Shown here piece after piece: positions 18,226 to 27,696 of a DNA stretch of 64,000 nt; within the stretch, counting starts at the first letter, position 1; each line of letters begins with the position of its first letter. Location: contig NZ_KB905378.1 of the NCBI RefSeq assembly GCF_000379085.1, positions 1,369,978 to 1,433,977 of the forward strand. The letters are read 5' to 3'. The translations under genes and the position numbers were made by a program. The notes below the pieces were generated by a model, which saw only the letters and a program-made list of their open reading frames with translations, did not search any database and had not been told where the DNA came from. Source of the DNA: Halomicrobium katesii DSM 19301. GTDB lineage: Archaea; Halobacteriota; Halobacteria; Halobacteriales; Haloarculaceae.

Positions 18226-18873
18226 ATGGCCTCTCTGGCGTTCCCCGCTCGCTCGCGGCTCCGGACGTGGGTCGAGGAGTACGGCCTGCTCGCGATCGCG
18301 CTCTCGTTCGTCGTGCTGGCGGGAGCCGGCGTGGCGCTGTTCGTCGTCGGCGACGAGCAGCTGGCCCGCGAGCTGATCCAGCGCTACGGGCTCGCGGCGC
18401 TGCTCGTGATCTTCGTCCTCGAAGGGGCGATGTTGCTGTACTTCGCCCCCAGCGAGGTGCTCGTCCCCGCCGCCATCGGCGCGCTGGCGACGACCGACGG
18501 CGGCTACGAGTGGGGTGCGATCGTCGCCATCTTCGTGGTGGCCGTCGTCGGGGCGACAGCGGGCCAGACGACCCTGTTCGTGCTGGCCCAGCGGGGCGGC
18601 CGCGAGTGGCTCCTCCAGAAGCCGTGGTTCCGGGTCAGCGAGTCGAAGCTCGACCGCTTCGACGGCTGGTTCGATCGCTGGGGCCACGCCGCCGTCCCCG
18701 TCAGCAACGCGCTCCTGTTCACCCGCGGCATGCTGACGGTGCCGGCCGGCGTCGCTGAGATGCGTGTCCGTCGGTTCGCCGCGCTGTCGGCCGTCGGGAC
18801 GCTGGTCTTCGAGACGTGGCTCGCGGTCTCGTTTTACTACCTCAACGAGGCCGGCCTCCTGTGGTTCCTGTGA
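18226..18873 (+). CDS. DedA/SNARE-associated (VTT-domain) membrane protein
   Basis: 215 residues. The core YFAPSEVLVPAAIGAL, AVVGATAGQTTLFVLAQRGG and FDRWGHAAVPVSNALLFTRGMLTVPAGVAEM matches the DedA/VTT fold with its re-entrant loops and conserved Arg (TRG), now linked to phospholipid scrambling/flipping in other organisms. It starts at ATG 18226. The upstream gene is a small membrane protein; the downstream Lrp gene follows after 76 bp. Confidence 0.8.
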   Translation: MASLAFPARSRLRTWVEEYGLLAIALSFVVLAGAGVALFVVGDEQLARELIQRYGLAALLVIFVLEGAMLLYFAPSEVLVPAAIGALATTDGGYEWGAIVAIFVVAVVGATAGQTTLFVLAQRGGREWLLQKPWFRVSESKLDRFDGWFDRWGHAAVPVSNALLFTRGMLTVPAGVAEMRVRRFAALSAVGTLVFETWLAVSFYYLNEAGLLWFL

Positions 18874-18949
18874 GAGACCGGCCGCGTCAGGTCGACGACG
18901 AACTGGTCGGCTAACAAAGGTAAAGTGTCTCTGCGCTGGAGGTACGGGC

Positions 18950-19420
18950 ATGAGCAATACGGACCTCGACGACGTGGACAGAGCGATCCTGTACGCGCTG
19001 CAGGAAGACGCTCGCGACATGTCCTCGGGCGACATCGCGGAACGAACCGGCACCTCTGACAGCACGGTCCGCAAGCGCATCCAGCGCCTCGAAGGCGACG
19101 AGATCATCAAAGGGTACAGCGCCGAGGTGGACTACCAGGAGTCGGGCTATCCGCTCCGAATGTTGCTTTTCTGTACCGCGTCGATCCCGGAGCGGGGCGA
19201 GATCGTCCCGGAGATCCTGTCGATCGACGGCGTCGTCTCCGTCCAGGAGCTGGTCACCGGCGAGGAGAACCTCCTCGTGACGGTCGTCGGGGAGTCCGAC
19301 AGCGACATCACGCCGGTCGCACAGGAGCTGCTCGACATGGGCGTGACGGTCGCCGACGAGGTGCTGGTTCGAAGCCACGAGACGACGCCCTTCGGGGAGT
19401 TCGACCCCGAAGACGTCTAA
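18950..19420 (+). CDS. Lrp/AsnC-family transcription regulator
   Basis: 156 residues from ATG 18950. The N-terminal HTH is DDVDRAILYALQEDARDMSSGDIAERTGTSDSTVRKRIQ-type, followed by an effector domain of about 90 residues (LFCTASIPERGEIVP...TGEENLLVTVVGESDSD). Very similar in layout to the regulator at 61472-61951, including the TGEEN...VTVVG segment and a C-terminal EVLVRSHET, so the two are paralogues. A TATA-like aaaggtaaag stretch is at about 18916-18925. Its 3' end overlaps the convergent amidohydrolase gene by 4 bp. Confidence 0.85.
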   Translation: MSNTDLDDVDRAILYALQEDARDMSSGDIAERTGTSDSTVRKRIQRLEGDEIIKGYSAEVDYQESGYPLRMLLFCTASIPERGEIVPEILSIDGVVSVQELVTGEENLLVTVVGESDSDITPVAQELLDMGVTVADEVLVRSHETTPFGEFDPEDV

Positions 19421-20433
19421 CAGAGCACGCGCTCGACGTCCAGCGCGGTCGCGCGCCGGACGACGCTCTCGACGGGGTGACGTGAGCCGGCCAGATTGTC
19501 CGAGTCGCCGTCGAGGACGGTCAGGGCCGCCCGCTTGCCGGGCGCGACGACGCCACAGTCGAGGCCCGCGATCTCGGCACCGGCCGTCGTCGCCATCCGC
19601 AGTACCTCGCGGGCGCTCACGTCGAACTGCCGGACCGTGTACGCCATCTCTCGGAACATCGACGGCGGGTTCAGCATGACGTTGTCCGTGCCGAGCGCGA
19701 CGGTCGTGTGATCGAGCAGGTCTCGAATCGGCGGCCGGCCGACGCCGAGGACGGTGTTGGCGCGCGGGCACACCGCCACCGGGACGGACTGCTCGGCGAC
19801 GCGTTCGAGGTGCTCCCCCGCGGCGTGGACCATGTGGACGAGCAGGTCCGGATCCAGATCGAGCGCGGGGTGGATGTCCGTCTGATCCGGTTCTCCGGCG
19901 TGGATGGCGAAGGGGACGCCCCGGTCGGCCGCCGCGTCGCGCTGTGGCCCGAAATCGTCGTCGTTGGCACCGCTAGCTCCGAAGCCGTCGGCCACGTCGA
20001 GGACCGACGCGTCTCCGCTCCCGAAGACGAACGGATCGATCGACAGCGGCTCGGCGGCCTCACGGAGCGTCCGCGCGCCCTCTCTCCCGAACTCCCGGAA
20101 GTCCAGCGTCGAGGCGGTCCCGGTCCGCTGCATGAACCGAAGCGTTCGGCGCATCGCGGTCACGAGCTCGGCCCGGTCGGCGTCGGCCAGTCGACGGTGC
20201 TTCAGGCTGTCGGGCGGTGCGACCGCCGCGTCGAGCGAGAGCCCGACGGCGGCGTCTTTCGCGACCGCGTCACCGAGGTGGGTGTGTGCGTTGACGAACG
20301 CCGGCAGGATGATGTCCGTCGACGCCGTGTCGGTCTCCTCGACCGCCTCGATCCGGCCGTCTTCGACGACGACACGGCCCGTAACGGGTTCGAACGACTC
20401 ACCGACGAGAACGGTTCCCTCTAACGCAGGCAT
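19417..20433 (-). CDS. Amidohydrolase-superfamily protein (deaminase-like)
   Basis: 338 residues. Metal ligands of the superfamily are visible as LPAFVNAHTHLGD (HxH), FAIHAGEPDQTD, LVHMVHAAGEHLE and VALGTDNVMLNPP (final Asp). CPRANTVLGVGRPP is the Asn/Cys loop seen in aminohydrolases of the MtaD/TrzN/guanine deaminase group. The substrate is unknown. Shorter than the MtaD-like protein at 51407 by about 95 residues. Convergent with the Lrp gene. Promoter-like tatgg/tatat sequences lie at 20459-20476. Confidence 0.78.
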   Translation of the reverse strand: MPALEGTVLVGESFEPVTGRVVVEDGRIEAVEETDTASTDIILPAFVNAHTHLGDAVAKDAAVGLSLDAAVAPPDSLKHRRLADADRAELVTAMRRTLRFMQRTGTASTLDFREFGREGARTLREAAEPLSIDPFVFGSGDASVLDVADGFGASGANDDDFGPQRDAAADRGVPFAIHAGEPDQTDIHPALDLDPDLLVHMVHAAGEHLERVAEQSVPVAVCPRANTVLGVGRPPIRDLLDHTTVALGTDNVMLNPPSMFREMAYTVRQFDVSAREVLRMATTAGAEIAGLDCGVVAPGKRAALTVLDGDSDNLAGSRHPVESVVRRATALDVERVLC

Positions 20434-20768
20434 ACCCGTGGTGGTGTACAGAGAACGATATGGTTTTCTATATGCGATATTCGAACGATTCGGTAGCGTT
20501 ATGGGCCAAGGTGGGCAAGCCGACGGCAGCGCGGCGGGGAACGCGAGAGCGGTCTCCGCGGCGGTGACGACGTGTGCGAACCGCGTCGGTCCCGTGCTCG
20601 AAGCGTCCGAAAACCATCACGTTCTATAATTCACTTCTTCCAGAACGATCTGGTAGTATAGATAGATTTAATAGACAGTCTGTTCGTATATCTGGGTGAA
20701 GATGACCGGTCGCTGTGATCGCGTGTGCCACGCGAGGTCACGGTGATCGGTCGGAGACGGGCCAAACG
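20434..20768. promoter_or_regulatory. Divergent control region between amidohydrolase and dabB
   Basis: 335 bp without a gene. A dyad ccagaacgatctgg occupies 20640-20653. A TATA-like tagatttaata follows at about 20664-20674 and may serve dabB, giving a leader of roughly 70 nt; the dyad just upstream is placed as an activator site would be. The assignment is positional only. Confidence 0.35.
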
Positions 20769-22256
20769 ATGACCGGACAAACGCAGGCGACGACCGTAGG
20801 ACAGCTACCGACGCCAGACGGCGAGGACTCGCGCGTCGCGGCGACACTGACGCGAGTCGTGTGGTTCCTCTGTGTCGTGAGTGTCGGCGTGTTGGCGCTT
20901 GGGCTCCGGGGCGGCGGACCCTGGGAGATCGACGGGCTCGTCGCGGTCGACGGCCTGACCGCCGTGCTGTGGGTGACCGTCACCTTCGTCAGCGGGATCG
21001 TCCACAGCTACTCGCGACGCTACATGGCCGGCACCCGGGCGATCGATCGCTTCTTCGGACGCGTGTTCGCGTTCACGCTGATCGTGATGGTCCTGGTTGC
21101 CGCCGACGCCCTCGCGCTGTTCGTGGCCGCGTGGCTCGGGATGGGGCTGGTGATGGCCGACCTGATCGGCCACGTCGAGGGGTGGCCACAGGCACGCGCT
21201 ACCGCCGCGCTCTCGCGCCGGTACTTCCTGGCCAGCACCGGCGCGCTCGCGGTCGCGCTCGGAACGCTGTGGTGGCACACCGGCGCGACGACGGTCTCCG
21301 GCGTCGCGTCGGCGCTGGGCGAGGCCTCCGGGACGGTCGTGCTGTTTGCCGCCACCGCGCTCGTGCTGGCGGCGATGATCCAGTCCGCGCTCGTCCCGTT
21401 CCACACCTGGCTCGTCGCTTCGATGACGGCACCGACGCCCGCCTCCGCGCTGATGCACGCCGGTTTCGTCAACGCCGGTGGCGTCCTGCTGGTTCGCTTC
21501 GCGCCGGTGGTCACCGTCGAGGGGTGGTTCATGCTGGCCGTCGCCGTCGTCGGTGCGACCAGCGCGCTGTCGGGAAAGCTCCTGAAGACTGTCCGCACGG
21601 ACGTGAAGGGGCAACTCGGCTGTTCGACGGTCGGCCAGATGGGGTTCATGATCATGCAAGCCGGCCTCGGCTTTTTCGGGGCCGCCGTCACGCACCTCGT
21701 CTTGCACGGATTCTACAAGGGCTATCAGTTCCTGAGCTCGGGGAGTCAGGTGGCCCACGAGAGCCCGCAGTCGCCGACGGCCACCGATTCGGCGGGACCA
21801 GTCGGCGCGGTCGTGATCGCCGCCACCGCGCTGGCCGGTGGCGTCCTGTTCGCCGCCCTCACCGGGAAAGGGACGAAGCTGGACAGCGGGCTGGTGCTCG
21901 CGCTGCTGGTCGTGCTGACGGTGCTTCACGCCGCGCGCGACCTCGTCACGCGGTCGGCGCTGCCCGCGTCGGTTCGGTACGGAGCCGTCCCGCTGGTGGC
22001 GTTGCCGGCGATCGGGATCTACGGCGTCGTCTACGGGACGATCGAGGGACTGCTGGGCGGACTGCCGGGGGTCGGAGCGACCGCGGAGCTGACGGTGGTC
22101 CACGGCCTCGTCGCCGCCGCGTTCGTCGCCACGTACCTCGCGATCGAGCGCGGTGCCTACAAGCACAGCCAGCGCCTCTACGTGATGCTTTTGAACGCCA
22201 CACAGCCACCGTCCGAGACGCAACTGACCGCTACGGAGGAGTACAATGAGTACTGA
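20769..22256 (+). CDS. dabB: DabB-like membrane subunit of inorganic-carbon transporter (Nqo12/NuoL-like)
   Basis: 495 residues, about 13 membrane segments, homologous to proton-pumping antiporter subunits (NuoL/MrpA family). Motifs include SGIVHSYSRRYMAGT, ALVPFHTWLVASMTAPTPASALMHAGFVNAG and STVGQMGFMIMQAGLG. In DAB systems this subunit couples ion movement to DabA. The stop overlaps the dabA start by 11 bp, which is diagnostic of the dabBA pair, and no other complex I genes are nearby, which argues against a respiratory subunit. Start chosen at ATG 20769; an upstream in-frame start at 20715 lacks support. Confidence 0.85.
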   Translation: MTGQTQATTVGQLPTPDGEDSRVAATLTRVVWFLCVVSVGVLALGLRGGGPWEIDGLVAVDGLTAVLWVTVTFVSGIVHSYSRRYMAGTRAIDRFFGRVFAFTLIVMVLVAADALALFVAAWLGMGLVMADLIGHVEGWPQARATAALSRRYFLASTGALAVALGTLWWHTGATTVSGVASALGEASGTVVLFAATALVLAAMIQSALVPFHTWLVASMTAPTPASALMHAGFVNAGGVLLVRFAPVVTVEGWFMLAVAVVGATSALSGKLLKTVRTDVKGQLGCSTVGQMGFMIMQAGLGFFGAAVTHLVLHGFYKGYQFLSSGSQVAHESPQSPTATDSAGPVGAVVIAATALAGGVLFAALTGKGTKLDSGLVLALLVVLTVLHAARDLVTRSALPASVRYGAVPLVALPAIGIYGVVYGTIEGLLGGLPGVGATAELTVVHGLVAAAFVATYLAIERGAYKHSQRLYVMLLNATQPPSETQLTATEEYNEY

Positions 22257-24666
22257 CGACGCGATCCACGAGAGTATCGAGACGGCAGCACAGACGGTCG
22301 GCTCCCGCTGGCCGTTGCACTCGTTCGTGACGGCCAACCCCCTCTCGGGCTTCGAGGACCAGCCCTTCCACGAGGCCGTCGCGGCCGCAGCAGACACGCT
22401 GGGCAGCGACGGCTACCCCGACGCCGACGTGTTCCGCCGCGCCTGGGAGGACGGACGGATCGACCCCGATGCCCTCCGGACCACGCTGCGCGAACACGGG
22501 TACGAGAGCGAGCCCGAGGCGACGCTCGATCGCATGGCAAACGCGGAAGAGGTCGTCACCGCGGAGACCGCGACGACCGCCAGCGAGCGGGTGGACGCGG
22601 TGCTGACCAAGTGGCTGTCGGCGTTCCTCGATCAGGGACAGGCCAAGTGGCCGATGCCGGAACGCGAGGACGGCTTCTACGACGCGTTCCGCGCCGTCGC
22701 TCGCCACGACGGCGAGATCCCCGACGCCGAAGCGATCGCCGAGCTTCCGGACTGCCCGCTCGACGCCATCCGAGAGCAGCTCGTGAACGATCCCGTCGGA
22801 GAGTGGCCGGACATCTTCGAGTTCCACCTGGCCGCGCTACCGGGCTGGACCGGCCTGCTCAAGCAGCGGGCCGACGAGGGGGACGCCTGGCAGTCCGCGT
22901 ACCCGATCACGATGGCCGGCTATCTGGCGGTCCGCCTGACGCTGGTCGACCTGTTCGACGCCCCGCGCACGCCCGCGGAGGCAGACGGGGACGACGCCAC
23001 GGCGGACGGGGCCGTCCCGCTCCCCGAGATCTGGCTGACCGCCTGGGAGGCGACCTACCGCTCGGGGCTCGTCGCGGAGCTTACCGACGCAAGCGAGTCG
23101 ATCGCGGAGACCGACGAGGGGGACAGACCGGACGCACAGCTCGTCTTCTGTATCGACACCCGCTCGGAGATCATCCGCCGCCACGTCGAGGCCGCCGGCG
23201 ACTACGAGACCCACGGCTACGCCGGCTTCTTCGGGGTCCCGATGCGCTACGAGGGACACGACTCGGAGGTGGCCGTCGACGCCTGTCCGCCGATCCTCGA
23301 CCCACAGCACCGCATCGCGGATCGTCCCACGGACGGCGAGGCGTCACGCCACGCCGAGCACGACCGCTGGACGGCGACGCGCGAAGCCGCCGAGAGCGTG
23401 ATCGGGCGGCTCCGGTCCAACGCCGCGACGGCGTTCAGCTACGTCGAGACCACCGGCGCGGGGTACGGGGCCGCGCTCGCGGCCCGGACGCTGGTCCCCG
23501 GACGCGTCCACGACCTGCTCGACGCCGTCGACGATCGCACGCCCGACGACCACGCGGTCTGGGAGCCGGCCGTCGATCACGATCCGGACCACGCCCACGA
23601 ACTCCCGGCGGGGCTGACGATAGAGGAGAAAGTCGAGTACGCCGCGACGGCGTTCGAACTCATGGGCTGGGAGCAGTTCGCCCGCCTGGTCGTGTTCACC
23701 GGCCACGCGAGCCAGACGGCGAACAATCCCTTCGACGCCAGCCTCGACTGCGGTGCCTGTGCCGGCAACCCCGGCGGCCCCAGCGCCCGCGTCCTCGCCG
23801 CTCTCTGCAACGACGAGGCCGTCAGAGAACGCCTGCGTGACCGTGGCATCGACGTGCCCGAAGACACCTACTTCCTGGCCGGCGAGCACAACACGACCAC
23901 CGACGAGATCGAGCTGTACGCGGACGCCGTCCCCGAGACACACGCCGACGATCTCGACGCGCTCCGTGGGGATCTCGAAACCGCGCGTGCCGGTGCGGCC
24001 GCCGAGCGCGCCGACGACATGGGCGCGGACGGCGACGCGGGCCGTGATACGCACCGCCGCGCGGCCGACTGGGCAGAGACGCGCCCGGAGTGGGGGCTGG
24101 CGGGCAACGCCGGCTTCGTCGTCGGCCCGCGCGAACTCACCGACGGGCTCGATCTGGACGCCCGCGCGTTCCTCCACTCCTACGACTGGACGACCGACGA
24201 CGAGGGCGACGCGCTCGAAGCCATTCTGACCGGGCCGATGGTCGTCACCCAGTGGATCAACGCCCAGTACTACTTCTCGACGGTCGACAACGCCGTCTTC
24301 GGCAGCGGCTCGAAGGTGACTCACAACCCCGTCGGCAACGTCGGCGTCTACCAGGGCAACGGCGGCGACCTGCTGACCGGCCTCCCGCTGCAATCGCTGA
24401 TGGCTGCCGACGACGAACCGTACCACCAGCCGCTTCGCCTCTCGACGGTCGTCCACGCGCCCGTCGAGCGCGTCACCGACGTGCTCGCCGACAACCCCGA
24501 GGTCGCCGAACTGCTGGACAACGACTGGCTCCACCTCACCGTCGTCGACCCCGAGCAGGAGCACTGCGCGTTCCACTACGCCGAGGACCTGGAGTGGACG
24601 CCGATCTCGGAGGAGACGACACCGGCACAGGCGACCGCTGGGACGCCCTCGCCGGCCGACGACTGA
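22246..24666 (+). CDS. dabA: DabA-like (UPF0753/DUF2309) inorganic-carbon transporter subunit
   Basis: 806 residues, typical of DabA. The beta-carbonic-anhydrase-like zinc site is complete: C302 and D304 in LVFCIDTRSEIIRRHVE, H487 in FTGHASQTANNP, and C502 in LDCGACAGNPGGPSA. The 15-residue H-to-C spacing matches characterised DabA. The N-terminus WPLHSFVTANPLSGFED is also a family signature. With DabB it should form an energy-coupled CO2-hydrating/bicarbonate-accumulating complex at the membrane. Translationally coupled to dabB. Confidence 0.9.
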   Translation: MSTDDAIHESIETAAQTVGSRWPLHSFVTANPLSGFEDQPFHEAVAAAADTLGSDGYPDADVFRRAWEDGRIDPDALRTTLREHGYESEPEATLDRMANAEEVVTAETATTASERVDAVLTKWLSAFLDQGQAKWPMPEREDGFYDAFRAVARHDGEIPDAEAIAELPDCPLDAIREQLVNDPVGEWPDIFEFHLAALPGWTGLLKQRADEGDAWQSAYPITMAGYLAVRLTLVDLFDAPRTPAEADGDDATADGAVPLPEIWLTAWEATYRSGLVAELTDASESIAETDEGDRPDAQLVFCIDTRSEIIRRHVEAAGDYETHGYAGFFGVPMRYEGHDSEVAVDACPPILDPQHRIADRPTDGEASRHAEHDRWTATREAAESVIGRLRSNAATAFSYVETTGAGYGAALAARTLVPGRVHDLLDAVDDRTPDDHAVWEPAVDHDPDHAHELPAGLTIEEKVEYAATAFELMGWEQFARLVVFTGHASQTANNPFDASLDCGACAGNPGGPSARVLAALCNDEAVRERLRDRGIDVPEDTYFLAGEHNTTTDEIELYADAVPETHADDLDALRGDLETARAGAAAERADDMGADGDAGRDTHRRAADWAETRPEWGLAGNAGFVVGPRELTDGLDLDARAFLHSYDWTTDDEGDALEAILTGPMVVTQWINAQYYFSTVDNAVFGSGSKVTHNPVGNVGVYQGNGGDLLTGLPLQSLMAADDEPYHQPLRLSTVVHAPVERVTDVLADNPEVAELLDNDWLHLTVVDPEQEHCAFHYAEDLEWTPISEETTPAQATAGTPSPADD

Positions 24667-24675
24667 TCCGGTCGA

Positions 24676-25407
24676 CTACTCGGGGCTGTCGACGCGTTGT
24701 GCGACCCACTCGGCGGCGGCCTCGACCGCTTCCGGGTCGGTCCCCGACACCTTCACCCGACCGTCCGCGTCCCCGTGTGCGGGATAGCTACCGACCGCCA
24801 CGTCGAACCGCTCGCGAACGCCCGCGAGCACGTCCTTGAGCGCGCCCTCGGGCGTGACCGTCGGCACGGACTCGGCGACCGCGTCGCCACCGAACTCGTC
24901 GGCGACGCTGTCGAACATCGCCTGCAACTCCTCCGGGAAGCCGGGGAAGACGTAGACGTTCTCGACCACGCAGCCGGGGTTGAAGCTGGCCGCCGTCTGG
25001 AGCGGGCGGGCGTCTGCGGGAAGCGCCGCAGTCTCCTCGAAGTCCAGGTCGAAGTCGTGTTCCTCGTAGCGCTCGGGGTTCTCCTCGCGGTACTCGCGGG
25101 CCTTCTCCTCGACGCGCTCGCGGACGGCGGGCTGGACGGTCATCTCGCGGTCGAAGGCGTCGGCGACCGCTTCGAGCGTCACGTCGTCGGGCGTGTCGCC
25201 CAGGCCGCCCGTGACGATCACGGCGTCGAAGGCGTCGGCCCACTCCCGGACGTGGCTGGCGATCAGCGCCCGGTCGTCGGGGATCGTGAGCATCCGCGCG
25301 ACCGTGACCCCGCGCTCGGTCAGCCGACGGGCCAGCCACCCGGCGTTCGTGTTCTCCGTGTCCCCCGAGAGGATCTCGTCGCCGACGGTGATGAGTGCGA
25401 CCTGCAT
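24676..25407 (-). CDS. CinA-like molybdopterin-binding-domain protein
   Basis: 243 residues of the COG1058/CinA N-terminal type. The start MQVALITVGDEILSGDTENTN and TGGLGDTPDDVTLEAVADAF are the conserved MoCF-like motifs, followed by NVYVFPGFPEELQAMFDSVA. The C-terminal nicotinamide-nucleotide amidase domain of bacterial CinA is absent, as usual in archaea. Suggested roles of the family include ADP-ribose/FAD-type pyrophosphatase and nucleotide repair. Convergent with dabA (9 bp apart), and 43 bp downstream of the HdrD-like gene on the same strand. Confidence 0.85.
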   Translation of the reverse strand: MQVALITVGDEILSGDTENTNAGWLARRLTERGVTVARMLTIPDDRALIASHVREWADAFDAVIVTGGLGDTPDDVTLEAVADAFDREMTVQPAVRERVEEKAREYREENPERYEEHDFDLDFEETAALPADARPLQTAASFNPGCVVENVYVFPGFPEELQAMFDSVADEFGGDAVAESVPTVTPEGALKDVLAGVRERFDVAVGSYPAHGDADGRVKVSGTDPEAVEAAAEWVAQRVDSPE

Positions 25408-25450
25408 CGGGCCGTCGTTAGATCCTCGGGGAGGTAAGTGTTGGCGACGG

Positions 25451-27538
25451 TTAGGCCGCGCTCTCGGCGGCGATCGCTTCGGCCAGCAGTTCGGTGACGC
25501 CGACGATCTCGATGTCGTCCTCGTAGTCGCCGGTCTTGCGGCCGTCCTCGTACATCGTCATGCACATCGGGCAGGCGACGACGAAGCGGTCCACGGCCGC
25601 GCCCGCCTCGGTGTCCTCCAGGGCCTCGCGCAGGCGCTCCTCGCTGGGTTTCGCCTCCTCTTCGAGGTCCATCCAGAGGCCGCCCCCGCCCCCGCCACAG
25701 CAGAAGGAGTCGTCGCGGTTGCGGGGCATCTCGACGCGGTCGACGCCCGTCGCGTCGATCAGCGCCCGCGGGGCCTCGAACTCGCCGTTGTACCGCCCGA
25801 GGTGGCAGGGGTCGTGGTAGGTGACGGTGTCGTCGAGCGTCGCCGGCACGGCCAGTCGCCCGGTCTCGACGAGGTCGGCGACGACCTGCGTGTAGTGGGC
25901 CACGTCGTCTCCCTCCCACTCGCAGGCCTCGAACTCGGGGTACTCGTGTTTGAACGTGTTGAACGAGTGGGGGTCCGTACAGACGATCCGGTCGAACTCG
26001 CAGTCCTGGATGGCGGCCGCGTTGTCCTCGACGAGCATCTCGTAGAGCCCCTCCTCGCCGACGCGGCGCACGTCGTTGCCGTCGGTCTGCTCGTCCTCGT
26101 AGAGGATGCCGTAGGAGGCGTCGCTGGCTTCGAACACGCGGGCCAGCGCCTTGGCGATCTCCTGATTGCGGTCGTCGTAGCTGGGGTAGTCGCCGACGTA
26201 CCAGCAGTAGTCGACGGGCTCCTCGCGGGCGTCGGGCACGTCGAAATCCAGTTCCTCGGTCCAGTCGGGCCGCTTGCGTTCGGGTTCGCCGAAGGTGTTG
26301 CCCTGCTGGAAGACGTTCATCATCGCGTCCTGGACGTGTTCGTCCATCTGGCCCGACTCCGTCAGCCGGCGGTTCATCTCGGTGAAGTGGGTGAGGTGTT
26401 CGATCTCGACCGGACAGGCGTCCATGCAGGCCATACAGGCCATACAGGACTCCATCGTCGCGCTGTCGATGACTGACGTGCCGCCATCGGCGATAATGTC
26501 GACGGTCTCGCCGCCGCCGTCTCGCCGTTCACGGTACTGTTTCAGGTCGAGGATCACGTCGCGCGGATCGAGCGGGCGGCCAGACTCCTTGGCCGGACAC
26601 GCCGACGAGCAGCGGCCACACTTCGTGCAGGCGTCCTGGTCGAGCAGCTGTTTCCAGGAGAAGTCGTCGATCTCGCTTGGGCCGATCTCCTCGGGGCTGG
26701 CGTCTTCGGGGACGCCGGGGAGGCGCTTGCCGGCCTTCTCGTCGCGAGTGACGACGTTGGCAAAGGACGACAGCATGTGGAACGGCTTGGCGTAGGGGAC
26801 CCAGGCGACGAAGGCCAGCGCCAGCAGCGAGTGACTCCACCAGACCGCGGGGTAGGCGGCGGTCGCCATCTCGGGGGTGACGCCGGCGGCGGCGAGCCAC
26901 TCCTTGCCCGCCCAGCCGACGAAACTCCACGTCTCGAAGCTCACGTCCCGGACCGCGCTCGTTCCGAGGATGCGGACCGCTTCGGTGACGTACCCGCCGA
27001 CACCGAGCAGGAAGAGCGCGCCGAGGAAGTAGTCGTCCTCGCGGGCGGTGTGACGGCCGTGGAGTCGGTCCGTCCGGCGAACGTACCGCCGCCACATCGC
27101 GACGCCGACCCCGACGACGAACAACAGTCCCATCGCGTCCATCACGAAGGAATAGGAGAGGTAGAAGGAACCGACGAAGAAGGACTCGCCGGTCAGGGGC
27201 CGGTAGAGGTCCATGTCGATGCCCAGAATCGTCGTTCCGATCAACAGCGTCAGGAAGCCCCAGAAGACGAACGTGTGCATCACGCCCGCGACGAGGTCGC
27301 GGTCGAACTGCTTGGCGTTGGTCAGCGCGAGGCGCGCGCCCGAGAGGATCCGCGAGGGGAGCGCGTCCAGGCGCGGGAACGGCTCGTCACTCCCGCGAGC
27401 GTAGCGTGTCAGACGCTCGTACACGCCGAAGGCGAACACGAGCAACGCCAGCGCCGCGAGGTAGTAGAACACCGCCTTCCCGACCGGTCCGATCTGCCAG
27501 AAGGTCGGTCTGGTGGTGGTCTGGAGTGGAACTGTCAT
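25451..27538 (-). CDS. HdrD-like membrane Fe-S oxidoreductase
   Basis: 695 residues. Residues 1-260 have five to six membrane helices of the nitrate reductase gamma/HdrE-like b-type cytochrome kind. Two [4Fe-4S] motifs follow: DACTKCGRCSSACPAKESG and MESCMACMACMDACPVEIEH. The C-terminal CCG domains include VTYHDPCHLGRYNG and the motif FCCGGGGGGLW. Such fused proteins in haloarchaea are thought to pass electrons between quinone and a soluble partner; the partner is unknown. A TATA-like atttaag (about 27563-27569) lies 27 nt upstream, so the mRNA is probably leaderless. Confidence 0.85.
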   Translation of the reverse strand: MTVPLQTTTRPTFWQIGPVGKAVFYYLAALALLVFAFGVYERLTRYARGSDEPFPRLDALPSRILSGARLALTNAKQFDRDLVAGVMHTFVFWGFLTLLIGTTILGIDMDLYRPLTGESFFVGSFYLSYSFVMDAMGLLFVVGVGVAMWRRYVRRTDRLHGRHTAREDDYFLGALFLLGVGGYVTEAVRILGTSAVRDVSFETWSFVGWAGKEWLAAAGVTPEMATAAYPAVWWSHSLLALAFVAWVPYAKPFHMLSSFANVVTRDEKAGKRLPGVPEDASPEEIGPSEIDDFSWKQLLDQDACTKCGRCSSACPAKESGRPLDPRDVILDLKQYRERRDGGGETVDIIADGGTSVIDSATMESCMACMACMDACPVEIEHLTHFTEMNRRLTESGQMDEHVQDAMMNVFQQGNTFGEPERKRPDWTEELDFDVPDAREEPVDYCWYVGDYPSYDDRNQEIAKALARVFEASDASYGILYEDEQTDGNDVRRVGEEGLYEMLVEDNAAAIQDCEFDRIVCTDPHSFNTFKHEYPEFEACEWEGDDVAHYTQVVADLVETGRLAVPATLDDTVTYHDPCHLGRYNGEFEAPRALIDATGVDRVEMPRNRDDSFCCGGGGGGLWMDLEEEAKPSEERLREALEDTEAGAAVDRFVVACPMCMTMYEDGRKTGDYEDDIEIVGVTELLAEAIAAESAA

Positions 27539-27696
27539 GTGCTACCACGAACCGCGAGCCGCTTAAATTTTGCTCCGAACCCGCGCCGTCTTGCGAGAAC
27601 GAGCCAGGCGTTTTGAGTTGTCGAGCTCGTCGGCGATCGCGGTCTTGCCACGTCGTCGACAGGTATAAACGGCAGAAGGCACACCTATACGGTCCG

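Noticed and set aside
20715-20768. Upstream extension of dabB to 20715
   Set aside because: The added residues have no homology-like features; ATG 20769 gives the expected N-terminus before the first membrane helix.
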